The translations under genes and the position numbers were made by a program. The notes beneath the pieces are model-generated. The model was not told the origin of the DNA. It was given only the letters and a program-made list of their open reading frames with translations, and did not search any database. 13,746 nt of DNA from Coriobacteriia bacterium (GTDB lineage Bacteria > Actinomycetota > Coriobacteriia > Coriobacteriales > UBA8131), in the NCBI GenBank assembly GCA_009781525.1, contig WQXZ01000030.1:1-13746 (forward strand), given 5' to 3'. How positions within the stretch are numbered: position 1 is the first letter of the stretch; every line of letters starts with the position of its first letter. Below are positions 1 to 6,009 of this stretch, piece by piece.

Positions 1-2733
1 GCTGTTCTCGGTGAAGATGGCGGTATATGTCACGTTCTGATAGACGCCACCGTTCTTCTGCGGTGCCACTGTCCGCTCACTCAGGTCGGTTGCATCCGTG
101 GGAAGCGATGTCGTCCAGTGTGAGAAGGTATAGCCGGGGGCAGCAGTCGCTGTTGAACCCAGTGCCGTACCGGTAGCAGGAGCAACACTCTCGTTGGCGC
201 GTGAGACGCTGCCGCCTGTCTCGGCGACATAGTAGATGGTGACGTTGGCGTTTTGGGTGAAGGTGGCCGTATAGGTCACTTCCTCGTAGATGCCGCCGTT
301 CTTCAGCGGGAGCACTGTCGCACCAGTCAGGATGGTCACATCAGGATCAAGTGTTGTCGTCCAGCCTGTGAAGGTATAGCCAGGGGCAGCAGTCGCTGTC
401 GAACCCAGTGCCGTACCGGTAGCAGGAGCAACACTCTCGTTGGCGCGTGAGACGCTGCCGCCTGTCTCGGCGACATAGTAGATGGTGACGTTGGCGTTTT
501 CAACCCACTGGGCTTGTAGTGTGATGGACATGGTCTCATCGTCAATTGCTAGATCGCCGTATGAGTCAGCAACTGTAACGCCAGGCTTGCTACCACCAAC
601 AGAGACTTTCCACCCAACAAAGGTATAACCATCTCTGGTCGGTGAGGCAGGAAGAAGATTTGTTTGTGTCCAACTGACGTTTTCGAGTGGATTAATCGAA
701 TCCGGGGTTCCGCCAGCTGTGTCGTAGTAGACAGTGTAGTTGGATTTCTCTGTCCACTGAGCTTGTAGTGTGATTGACATCGTTGCGTCGTTATTAGCGA
801 GATCGCTATAGGTGTCAGTTGCAACCACACCAGTCTTGTTTCCACCGCTGACGACGTTCCAGCCTGCAAAGGTATATCCGTCTCTGGTTGGTTCAGCTGG
901 AAGAAGGTCTGCTTGTGTCCAACTGACATTGGTCAAATCAGCAATTGCAGGCAGACCACCATTTGTATCATATTTAACTGTATAGTTGCTGTTCTCTTCA
1001 AACACAGCGTAGATAGTTACAGAGGTTATTCTGTCGTCATTGTCTGCCAGATCTGCGTAAGTTGTTTCAGCGGTCACATCTGTTCCACCTGAGCGAGCGG
1101 TTTCCCACCTGACAAAGGTGTAGCCAGTTTTTACCGGATTCGATTCTGGCAATAGATTGCTTTGTGCCCATTTCACACTTTGAAGTGAATCTATCGGAGT
1201 TCCGCCATCAGTGTCGTAATTTACTGTGTAGCTACGCTCAGCCCACTGGGCTATATATCTAACGCCCTGGGTTACATTTGGTAGACGGGTGCCAAGAGGC
1301 CAGAAGCGTCCATTGCTGTCTAACCAACCTGTAAAGAAATACCCGAGCGATCTAGGTGTTGTGTAGTTTGCTGGAAGATAGGCATTCGGATCAGCGCCAA
1401 TCTCTAAAGAATGTACTACCAATTCAAAACTACCCCATGCGCCTGGATCAAAGGTTACTCTGACTTTCTTAAATTCCACCCCGAGAAACTTATTGCCTGA
1501 AAAATTAACCAGTAGTTCGTAACCACCGCTGTTGAGCGGGTAGTTATACTCTGTCCCGTTCCCTAAATCGATACCTGTAACCGCATAGAGTATTCGTCCG
1601 CCTGGGTCTTTGACGATAATGAACCAAGTTCCTTTACCATTCTCAGTTGTTCGACCGACGATAAAACTATTCTCACCATCGTAGAAAGTTTGGGTACTTC
1701 CTGCAGAAGATCCTCCATAGTTGACCCACTGCGCTGTCAGGGTAATATGGCCAACCTGGTCTACAGGTACTCCATAATAAATAGTTGAACCGCCATTGAT
1801 GGTCCAGCCGATGAACTCCTGATTCTCGCGAGTTGGAGAGCTGGGAAAGAACGGGGTGTCCTCAATGGTATAGGTGGATTGATTAATTGGTGCAAGTACT
1901 CCGCCGTTTGCATTGTAATCGATCGTGTAGACAATCGCCGTGAATTGCGCTGTCACTTCAAGGTCATCGTAAACTTCTGTAAAGCTTTCGTCCCACCCAG
2001 AAAAAGTGTAACCTTCTCTTGATGGAGCAGCAGGCGCAACAGCCGAGCCACCATCTTCCACGATATACTCGCCAAGCCAAACACCATTCCAATTCCAGAA
2101 GGTAACAGTATGCGAAGAATCGCCTAATGCCAGTGGCATGATACCAGCGGGCTCAGCTTCTTCCCAAACTGCGTACAGGGTGGTGTCAGCTTCGATGATG
2201 AATGAAACCAGAGCAGCTTCGTCCTCGGATGTCCCCAGGAAGAAGTCAGGCTCAGCCGCATCAGTTGTCAAAGCCCATCCAATGAACTTGTAACCGAAAC
2301 GCAGTGGTTCCGGCTCGAACAATACTGAAACAACTTCGCCGGCTTCATACTTGGATTGATCAGATATCAGGCAGTAGCTCTCGGCAGCGTTATATGTCAC
2401 TGTCAAGCCTTCTTCTAGTTCATCTGGTTCAAATCCTACGAAGCCTATCAGTTCGCCAGCTGTCACCACGAACTCCACTGCCTCTTCAACCCCATCTATA
2501 TCTAGATAAAGGTCGTCTGCATCATCTAGGTCAGTGCTGGACTCTTCAGTTGCATCTTCATTTGAAGTTACTACGACTTCATCAGCGATTTCGTCATCGT
2601 TCGCAAACGCAGAAAAAGTCGGAAGAGTTCCGAGTATCATTAATGATGCCAGTGTTATTGATAGCATTTTGGCAAACAGATTACCGAGCTGAATCTTTGC
2701 ACGCCGATAATCTGCATTACTGCTCTCTGCCAT
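1..2733 (-). CDS. Secreted InlB-type repeat surface protein (C-terminus beyond left edge)
   Basis: This is an uninterrupted frame of 911 codons from an ATG at 2733 to the window edge; I checked every codon and found no stop. A purine-rich AAGGGGG lies about 7 bases upstream of the ATG. Residues 1-44 form a long signal peptide: charged start, hydrophobic core near residues 24-37, and a likely cut after SAFA. An acidic Asp/Glu-rich linker follows. InlB B-repeat-like modules (pattern GYTFxGW ... LxAxW) lie at about 120-187, 208-265, 268-338 and 455-500. Then come repeats starting near 501, 583, 665, 748 and 830, almost all exactly 82 residues apart. The last two are of a different type (NVTIYY..ETGG). 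Residues about 339-445 are a non-repeat island. Such proteins are normally exported and wall-attached, often as adhesins. Any LPXTG anchor would lie outside the window, so attachment is unknown and the ligand cannot be inferred. The 546-base gap upstream suggests it has its own promoter. Confidence 0.93.
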   Translation of the reverse strand, partial: MAESSNADYRRAKIQLGNLFAKMLSITLASLMILGTLPTFSAFANDDEIADEVVVTSNEDATEESSTDLDDADDLYLDIDGVEEAVEFVVTAGELIGFVGFEPDELEEGLTVTYNAAESYCLISDQSKYEAGEVVSVLFEPEPLRFGYKFIGWALTTDAAEPDFFLGTSEDEAALVSFIIEADTTLYAVWEEAEPAGIMPLALGDSSHTVTFWNWNGVWLGEYIVEDGGSAVAPAAPSREGYTFSGWDESFTEVYDDLEVTAQFTAIVYTIDYNANGGVLAPINQSTYTIEDTPFFPSSPTRENQEFIGWTINGGSTIYYGVPVDQVGHITLTAQWVNYGGSSAGSTQTFYDGENSFIVGRTTENGKGTWFIIVKDPGGRILYAVTGIDLGNGTEYNYPLNSGGYELLVNFSGNKFLGVEFKKVRVTFDPGAWGSFELVVHSLEIGADPNAYLPANYTTPRSLGYFFTGWLDSNGRFWPLGTRLPNVTQGVRYIAQWAERSYTVNYDTDGGTPIDSLQSVKWAQSNLLPESNPVKTGYTFVRWETARSGGTDVTAETTYADLADNDDRITSVTIYAVFEENSNYTVKYDTNGGLPAIADLTNVSWTQADLLPAEPTRDGYTFAGWNVVSGGNKTGVVATDTYSDLANNDATMSITLQAQWTEKSNYTVYYDTAGGTPDSINPLENVSWTQTNLLPASPTRDGYTFVGWKVSVGGSKPGVTVADSYGDLAIDDETMSITLQAQWVENANVTIYYVAETGGSVSRANESVAPATGTALGSTATAAPGYTFTGWTTTLDPDVTILTGATVLPLKNGGIYEEVTYTATFTQNANVTIYYVAETGGSVSRANESVAPATGTALGSTATAAPGYTFSHWTTSLPTDATDLSERTVAPQKNGGVYQNVTYTAIFTENS
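7..498 (-). repeat. Two near-identical 82-residue tandem repeats in the surface protein
   Basis: The two 246-base copies (about 253-498 and 7-252) encode the motif NANVTIYYVAETGGSVSRAN and onward. Within 124-254 versus 370-500 (131 bases) I see only two mismatches, both silent-looking transitions. The remainder of each copy, encoding the more variable half around TGW/SHW, has diverged. The first two residues of a possible third copy sit at the left edge. The mosaic of near-identity next to divergence suggests recent recombination between copies or selection on one half only. Confidence 0.93.
499..1236 (-). repeat. Three 82-residue InlB B-type repeats
   Basis: These modules start at SYTVNYDTDGG, NYTVKYDTNGG and NYTVYYDTAGG, at residues 501, 583 and 665, so the spacing is exactly 82. 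Each has a central TGYTFVRW or DGYTF.GW segment and ends in an AVFEE or QAQW motif. The two copies nearer the C-terminus are clearly the closest pair and share stretches such as PTRDGYTF and DxxMSITLQAQW. They keep the same period as the different repeat type that follows. Confidence 0.88.
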
Positions 2734-2754
2734 GACATAACCCCCTTTTTTGGC

Positions 2755-2781
2755 GCTACATGTGACTCCTACACATGCAGC
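2755..2781. promoter_or_regulatory. Inverted repeat in the leader of the surface-protein gene
   Basis: The arms CATGTG (2759-2764) and CACATG (2772-2777) are perfect complements around a 7-base spacer. After one mismatch, GCT/AGC extends each arm to ten bases. It lies 22 bases upstream of the surface-protein ATG, just before its ribosome binding site. It could be a repressor operator or an mRNA hairpin controlling ribosome access. A possible -10 (TATTAT on the minus strand, 2802-2807) lies upstream, but I see no good -35. Confidence 0.45.
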
Positions 2782-3003
2782 TCATCCTCACAACGCGGGA
2801 AATAATATCACGCAGCTTAGTAAGAAAAGAATACTTGAGCACCAATATTCTATATTCGACACGCACAGAATGTGTTGTGCTTATTGGGCATTATGTTCTT
2901 TTTTGCGCATCAACCTCAGATATTTTTGAATTATGAAGAACCATATTATTGGGAGAAATCATTGCGAAACAGCAATCAAAGCACATCATCAATCAATTGT
3001 TAC

Positions 3004-3020
3004 ACTATAGACACACCTGC
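3004..3020 (+). repeat. 17-base motif, inverted copy of the pduO upstream motif
   Basis: ACTATAGACACACCTGC on the plus strand here is identical to the minus-strand sequence at 5112-5128, which lies between the likely pduO -10 and its ribosome binding site. A chance 17-base match within a window of this size is unlikely. No gene follows this copy on the plus strand, but the possible structured RNA at 3071-3157 does. Confidence 0.6.
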
Positions 3021-3070
3021 TTTTATCAGCACATTTAGCAATAATTAGCCGAATCTATTCTGTATTTCAA

Positions 3071-3157
3071 GGCTGATTCATTTATGCTACTGAATCTACA
3101 ACATCTTCTGTATCATTACAATAATGAATACGTTTCTAGTACCATTTAGAATCAGCC
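3071..3157. ncRNA. Possible structured RNA with a 9-base closing stem
   Basis: GGCTGATTC (3071-3079) and GAATCAGCC (3149-3157) are exact reverse complements enclosing about 69 bases. A second perfect hairpin, TCATTA-CAA-TAATGA (3113-3127), lies inside. The shared 17-base motif lies about 50 bases upstream on the plus strand and could mark a transcription start. The structure can be drawn for either strand. No known RNA family is recognised and no clear terminator follows, so this is a weak call. Confidence 0.25.
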
Positions 3158-3197
3158 ATTTATCAAGAAGCTGAAGAAAGCTAATGCTGCCAAAGTG

Positions 3198-3222
3198 TAA
3201 AAATGTATACTCACTTAGTACC
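3198..3222 (-). terminator. Weak terminator-like hairpin after apgM
   Basis: Read on the minus strand about 57 bases past the apgM stop, GTACT and AGTAT pair around a 5-base loop (one G-U pair) and are followed by AC and a run of five T. The stem is short and AT-rich, so termination would be inefficient. Confidence 0.25.
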
Positions 3223-3279
3223 ATATAATATGCGTAGAGATTACACTGGTTTATAGACTATCACTAGCTTTATCGCACC

Positions 3280-4473
3280 CTATTTTGACAAGAATTCAGC
3301 CAGAAGCTTGTACCCAGGATCGACTTTTCGACCGGTTTTTGCGGCTTCGAACTCTGTCAGGCGTACACCACTGTTCGGATCGATACCTGGGCCTGCCATA
3401 ACAAAGGGAACAGGGTCAGCAGTGTGGCGCTTACTTAGAACAGGGGTCGGGTGATCAGGCAACGCTAGAATGCGCAGAGGGGTTTTATCCCCATAAGTTC
3501 TTAAACGGGATATTACTTCTCGGTCGATGGCTTCGACTGCCAGGCGCTTTCCTTCGATATTGCCATCGTGGCCTTCGGCATCAGGTGCTTCAATGTGAAC
3601 GAAGACGATATCGTGCTGCTCCAGCATCGTCAGTGCACCCTCGCCCTGGGCGGCAAAGTCGTTATCAGGACCGTCGGATACGCCCGGGAAATCGTAGCGA
3701 TCGATTCCTGTCAGAGCGGCAATACCCACCAGCAGATCAACACCGGAGTTAAGGGCGGCTTGCGATCCGTAGATATCAGCAAAGGCAGGCATGTCTTTCG
3801 GTCGCTCACCTGGCCAGAAGCACATCAAGCCAGTAGCTGTCAGCTTACCAGCTGCTGCTAACTTCGCATTCGCAGCTGATGAGGCAAGAATTGTATTTGC
3901 TCGCATCATGTAGTCGGCGATGAACTCTGCCTCTGGTCCTTTGGGTGGATAGTCAGCAACAGCCAGGTCGGTGATATTGTGCGCTTGGGCGAGCTCGGTC
4001 TGCATCAGACCTGGTCGTCCCTTAACCACCAGGTACAGGCGAAATCCTGTGCCCTTGTAGAGGGTGCATGTGTCATCGTCGAGCTGAGCCTTCAGCTCAT
4101 CTGCAAGTTCACTGCTATCTGCACTGCTGATATTGCCGCAGGAATAGCTGACCATGATGCCGTCTGGTGAGACATGGCAGAGGTTGGCGCGTAGGGCTAC
4201 CTCGTTCTCAGCCAGCTCGATACCAAGAGCCGAGAGCTCAAGTGCGCCTCGTCCGATCGGATAGTCAAGTGGATCGAATCCGACAATAGAGGTGCAGGCA
4301 GTGTTTGAGGATGGTTCTACACCCGGAGGGACGTTATATGCCAGCCCCACCTGCCCGGCTTTTGCCAGCGCGTCCAAGTGAGGTGTGTAAGCCAGCTCCA
4401 GGGTAGTGCGATTACCGTAGTGCGGAAGTGGCTCGCCTGAGGCTCCATCAAGTATGACAATAACATGCTTCAT
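3280..4473 (-). CDS. apgM: ApgM-type cofactor-independent phosphoglycerate mutase / proposed homoserine kinase
   Basis: 397 residues of the alkaline-phosphatase-like metalloenzyme superfamily, matching the usual ~400 of this family. Visible motifs are MKHVIVILDG (metal-binding Asp9), SSNTACTSIVGFDP at 55-68, then YPIGRGALE, FRANL-like LRANLCHV, and C-terminally PDAEGHDGN, LPDHPTP and KRHTADPVPF, all expected metal or phosphate contacts. The family either interconverts 2- and 3-phosphoglycerate or, in one subgroup, is proposed to phosphorylate homoserine; sequence alone does not decide. The start at 4473 is preferred over an in-frame ATG at 4488 because AAAGGT lies 6 bases before it, while the upstream ATG has no purine-rich site. 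The usual SD of the SD.A motif appears as SN (residues 56-57). It follows pduO by 69 bases on the same strand and may be co-transcribed. Confidence 0.88.
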   Translation of the reverse strand: MKHVIVILDGASGEPLPHYGNRTTLELAYTPHLDALAKAGQVGLAYNVPPGVEPSSNTACTSIVGFDPLDYPIGRGALELSALGIELAENEVALRANLCHVSPDGIMVSYSCGNISSADSSELADELKAQLDDDTCTLYKGTGFRLYLVVKGRPGLMQTELAQAHNITDLAVADYPPKGPEAEFIADYMMRANTILASSAANAKLAAAGKLTATGLMCFWPGERPKDMPAFADIYGSQAALNSGVDLLVGIAALTGIDRYDFPGVSDGPDNDFAAQGEGALTMLEQHDIVFVHIEAPDAEGHDGNIEGKRLAVEAIDREVISRLRTYGDKTPLRILALPDHPTPVLSKRHTADPVPFVMAGPGIDPNSGVRLTEFEAAKTGRKVDPGYKLLAEFLSK

Positions 4474-4542
4474 TAGCAGACCTTTCATTAGTTTCTGGTT
4501 GGTAGGAGGAAACCTGCGTGATGCATTCGCTGGTGCAGATGC

Positions 4543-5097
4543 TTACTCGTCAGCCGCATCTGAATCTGATTCTTGTTGAGCCAAAGCCAAAGCAAAACAG
4601 CAGTCAGACAGCCTGTTGATCAGCGGAATCACCAGTGAGTCCTCCTCAAGATCATCTGCGATTGCAACCAGCTCACGTTCTGCCCGTCTCACGATAGTGC
4701 GTGCAACATGCAGGGCTGCTACCTCGACCTTTCCTCCTGGCAAAATAAACTCTCTTGATCCAACCGCCATTCGGGTCTTGGCCTCCTCGGTTAATTGCTC
4801 AACAAGAGCCAGATGCTCAGGCTTGACCCTGGATTCATCAGTCACGTTGTTAGAAGGTGACAGTGCAACCTCATTCAGCACCAAAGCCAAGCCTTCTTGC
4901 AATGCATGGAGTGCTCTGGTCTCAAGTTCATTGCCAAACTGCTCGTTGATTGCCAGTACTAAACCAAGCCAGGATGACAGTTCGTCAAGAGTGCCCAGCG
5001 CGTTCATATGAGGATGATTCTTGCTTACACGACCAACCTTGAACAAATCGGTTTGGCCTTGGTCGCCTCTCTTCGTTGTAATCTTCGAAATTGCCAT
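4543..5097 (-). CDS. pduO: PduO-type ATP:cob(I)alamin adenosyltransferase
   Basis: 184 residues, the normal size for the PduO/MMAB family, which transfers the 5'-deoxyadenosyl group of ATP to cob(I)alamin to make adenosylcobalamin. The N-terminal ATP-binding signature TTKRGDQGQTDLF is at 7-19, GTLDELSSWLG at 35-45, LPGG at 119-122, the ATP-contacting VARTIVRRAER at 131-141, and NRLSDCCF at 161-168. The protein is a cytoplasmic helical bundle that acts as a trimer in known members. Start: GGAGG lies 5 bases before the ATG. A hairpin separates it from rubrerythrin upstream, and a TACTAT box suggests its own promoter. No other cobalamin gene or B12-dependent enzyme is in the window, so its client is unknown. 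Confidence 0.95.
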   Translation of the reverse strand: MAISKITTKRGDQGQTDLFKVGRVSKNHPHMNALGTLDELSSWLGLVLAINEQFGNELETRALHALQEGLALVLNEVALSPSNNVTDESRVKPEHLALVEQLTEEAKTRMAVGSREFILPGGKVEVAALHVARTIVRRAERELVAIADDLEEDSLVIPLINRLSDCCFALALAQQESDSDAADE

Positions 5098-5111
5098 AAT
5101 GCCTCCATATT

Positions 5112-5129
5112 GCAGGTGTGTCTATAGTA
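5112..5129 (-). promoter_or_regulatory. Probable pduO promoter -10 and shared 17-base motif
   Basis: On the minus strand TACTAT (5129-5124) lies 27 bases before the pduO ATG, giving a short leader of about 20 bases. It overlaps the motif ACTATAGACACACCTGC, of which an exact inverted copy is at 3004-3020. No good -35 is visible at 17 bases, so an activator or a shared regulator site is possible. Confidence 0.35.
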
Positions 5130-5187
5130 TTGCCAAACGAGGTTTTATCCACAGATTGGTTATGATCGTTTCGAGCCTAATAGCAAT

Positions 5188-5217
5188 ACAGGCCCACCGA
5201 GTCCTCAGCAGGCCTGT
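5188..5217 (-). terminator. Strong hairpin between rubrerythrin and pduO
   Basis: On the minus strand, ACAGGCC and GGCCTGT form a perfect 7-base stem. It extends inward through UGCUGA/UCGGUG with several G-U pairs to a four-base GGAC loop, giving about 13 pairs in all. It starts 26 bases past the rubrerythrin stop. Only a weak T-rich tract (ATTGCTATT) follows, so it may be a partial terminator or an RNA 3'-end stabiliser. Confidence 0.5.
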
Positions 5218-5243
5218 AAGCAATTATACTCAATTGTTTAGGA

Positions 5244-5801
5244 TCAGTAGTTCTGTGCCCACTCTTCGAAATAAGCCTTGGCGTGGTTGCAGACCGGGCA
5301 GACATCTGGGGCTTCGTCGCCGACGTAGATGTGGCCGCAGTTGGTGCAGATCCAGACGTTGACCAGCTCGCGCTTAAACACTTGGCCCTTTTCGACGCGC
5401 TCGATCAGAATCTGGTAGCGCTCTTCGTGTGCTTTCTCAATGGCTGCAACACCGTCGAACAGGGATGCGATGGTGTCGAATCCTTCTTCGCGGGCGGTTG
5501 CGGCGAACTCTTTGTACATTTCTGTCCACTCGAAGTTCTCGCCAGCCGCAGCGGCTTTCAGGTTATCGATGGTCTTGGGAACCTGTCCCCTGGCATTACC
5601 CTCGTTCTCAAGCGCCTTGAACCAGAGCTTGGCGTGCTCGCGCTCGTTGCGTGAGGTCTCGGCGAAGATGCATGCGATTTGCTCGAAGCCTTCCTTGCGT
5701 GCTTGACTCTCGAAGTATGAGTATTTGTTCGTGGCTTGGGATTCACCGGCAAAGGCAGCCTCGAGGTTGGCCTTTGTCTTGGAGTTTGCGAAATCTGTCA
5801 T
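5244..5801 (-). CDS. rbr: Rubrerythrin
   Basis: 185 residues, close to classical rubrerythrin (~190). It is a cytoplasmic non-haem iron protein that reduces hydrogen peroxide in anaerobes. Residues about 1-145 form the ferritin-like diiron domain. Likely ligands are E20, E53 with H56 (in RNEREHAKLW), E91/E94 (FEWTEMY) and the EKAHEERY helix at 122-129. The C-terminal rubredoxin domain has two knuckles, C152-x2-C155 and C168-x2-C171, for one Fe(Cys)4 site. The start at 5801 is chosen because AAGGAG precedes it at good spacing and the family N-terminus begins here. The frame stays open upstream to 6281 only because it runs antisense through the Ala-rich larB repeat, and those residues are not part of the protein. 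It is divergent from larB, with structured leader and promoter elements upstream. Confidence 0.96.
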   Translation of the reverse strand: MTDFANSKTKANLEAAFAGESQATNKYSYFESQARKEGFEQIACIFAETSRNEREHAKLWFKALENEGNARGQVPKTIDNLKAAAAGENFEWTEMYKEFAATAREEGFDTIASLFDGVAAIEKAHEERYQILIERVEKGQVFKRELVNVWICTNCGHIYVGDEAPDVCPVCNHAKAYFEEWAQNY

Positions 5802-5820
5802 AGAAATCTCCTTCTTGCTT

Positions 5821-5860
5821 GTGGGGCCTGCGAAATCATATCTGGGGGGCTTGGCCCCAC
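5821..5860 (-). promoter_or_regulatory. Competing hairpins in the rubrerythrin leader
   Basis: On the minus strand GTGGGGCC (5860-5853) pairs perfectly with GGCCCCAC (5828-5821) across 24 bases. The first arm can instead form a tight local hairpin GGGGC-CAA-GCCCC with the bases that follow it. The two folds exclude each other, and the distal arm ends just ahead of the AAGGAG ribosome binding site, 20 bases from the ATG. This is the geometry of a translational switch. No known riboswitch class is recognised. Confidence 0.4.
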
Positions 5861-5885
5861 GACCCTCCATGATGTCGTTGAATAC

Positions 5886-5926
5886 ATAATAGACGAAGCA
5901 GCAGATTTCTTGTTGCGAGCTGCTGC
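5886..5926 (-). promoter_or_regulatory. Candidate rubrerythrin promoter with inverted repeat
   Basis: TATTAT (minus strand, 5891-5886) is a plausible -10. Just upstream, GCAGCAG (5898-5904) and CTGCTGC (5920-5926) form a perfect 7-base inverted repeat with a 15-base spacer, spanning where the -35 should be. There is no TTGACA-like -35. This suggests a regulator site, perhaps for a peroxide or redox sensor, but the regulator is unknown. Confidence 0.35.
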
Positions 5927-6009
5927 AAAAAGCAGTGTCAGAAGGTGACTGTTGCACTGTTGTTACTTTATGTGTCCTTTTTGGTAGCATTTGAGGGGTG
6001 AGACGTGGT

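Larger units (their letters stand above)
2734..3279. other. AT-rich gene-free region between the surface protein and apgM
   Basis: I see no convincing gene here on either strand; the only ATG frames are about 20 codons without ribosome binding sites. It is markedly more AT-rich than the flanking genes. It holds the leader inverted repeat at 2755-2781, a 17-base motif at 3004-3020 shared with the pduO upstream region, and paired segments at 3071-3079 and 3149-3157 that could close an RNA stem. A weak terminator-like hairpin follows apgM. Confidence 0.7.

Noticed and set aside
549..929. Minus-strand frame of 126 codons within the surface protein.
   Set aside because: It is a shadow of the verified continuous 911-codon frame in another register, sustained by repeat composition.
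2304..2735. Plus-strand frame of 143 codons opposite the start of the surface protein.
   Set aside because: Antisense to the signal peptide and linker, Leu/His/Arg-rich with no recognisable motif or ribosome binding site.
3083..3148. 21-codon plus-strand frame MLLNLQHLLYHYNNEYVSST..
   Set aside because: No suitably spaced ribosome binding site and no sign of coding beyond chance length.
3180..3240. TATAAT on the plus strand near 3224 as a promoter.
   Set aside because: No -35 at suitable spacing, no TGn extension, and the next gene on that strand is kilobases away. AT-rich DNA gives such matches by chance.
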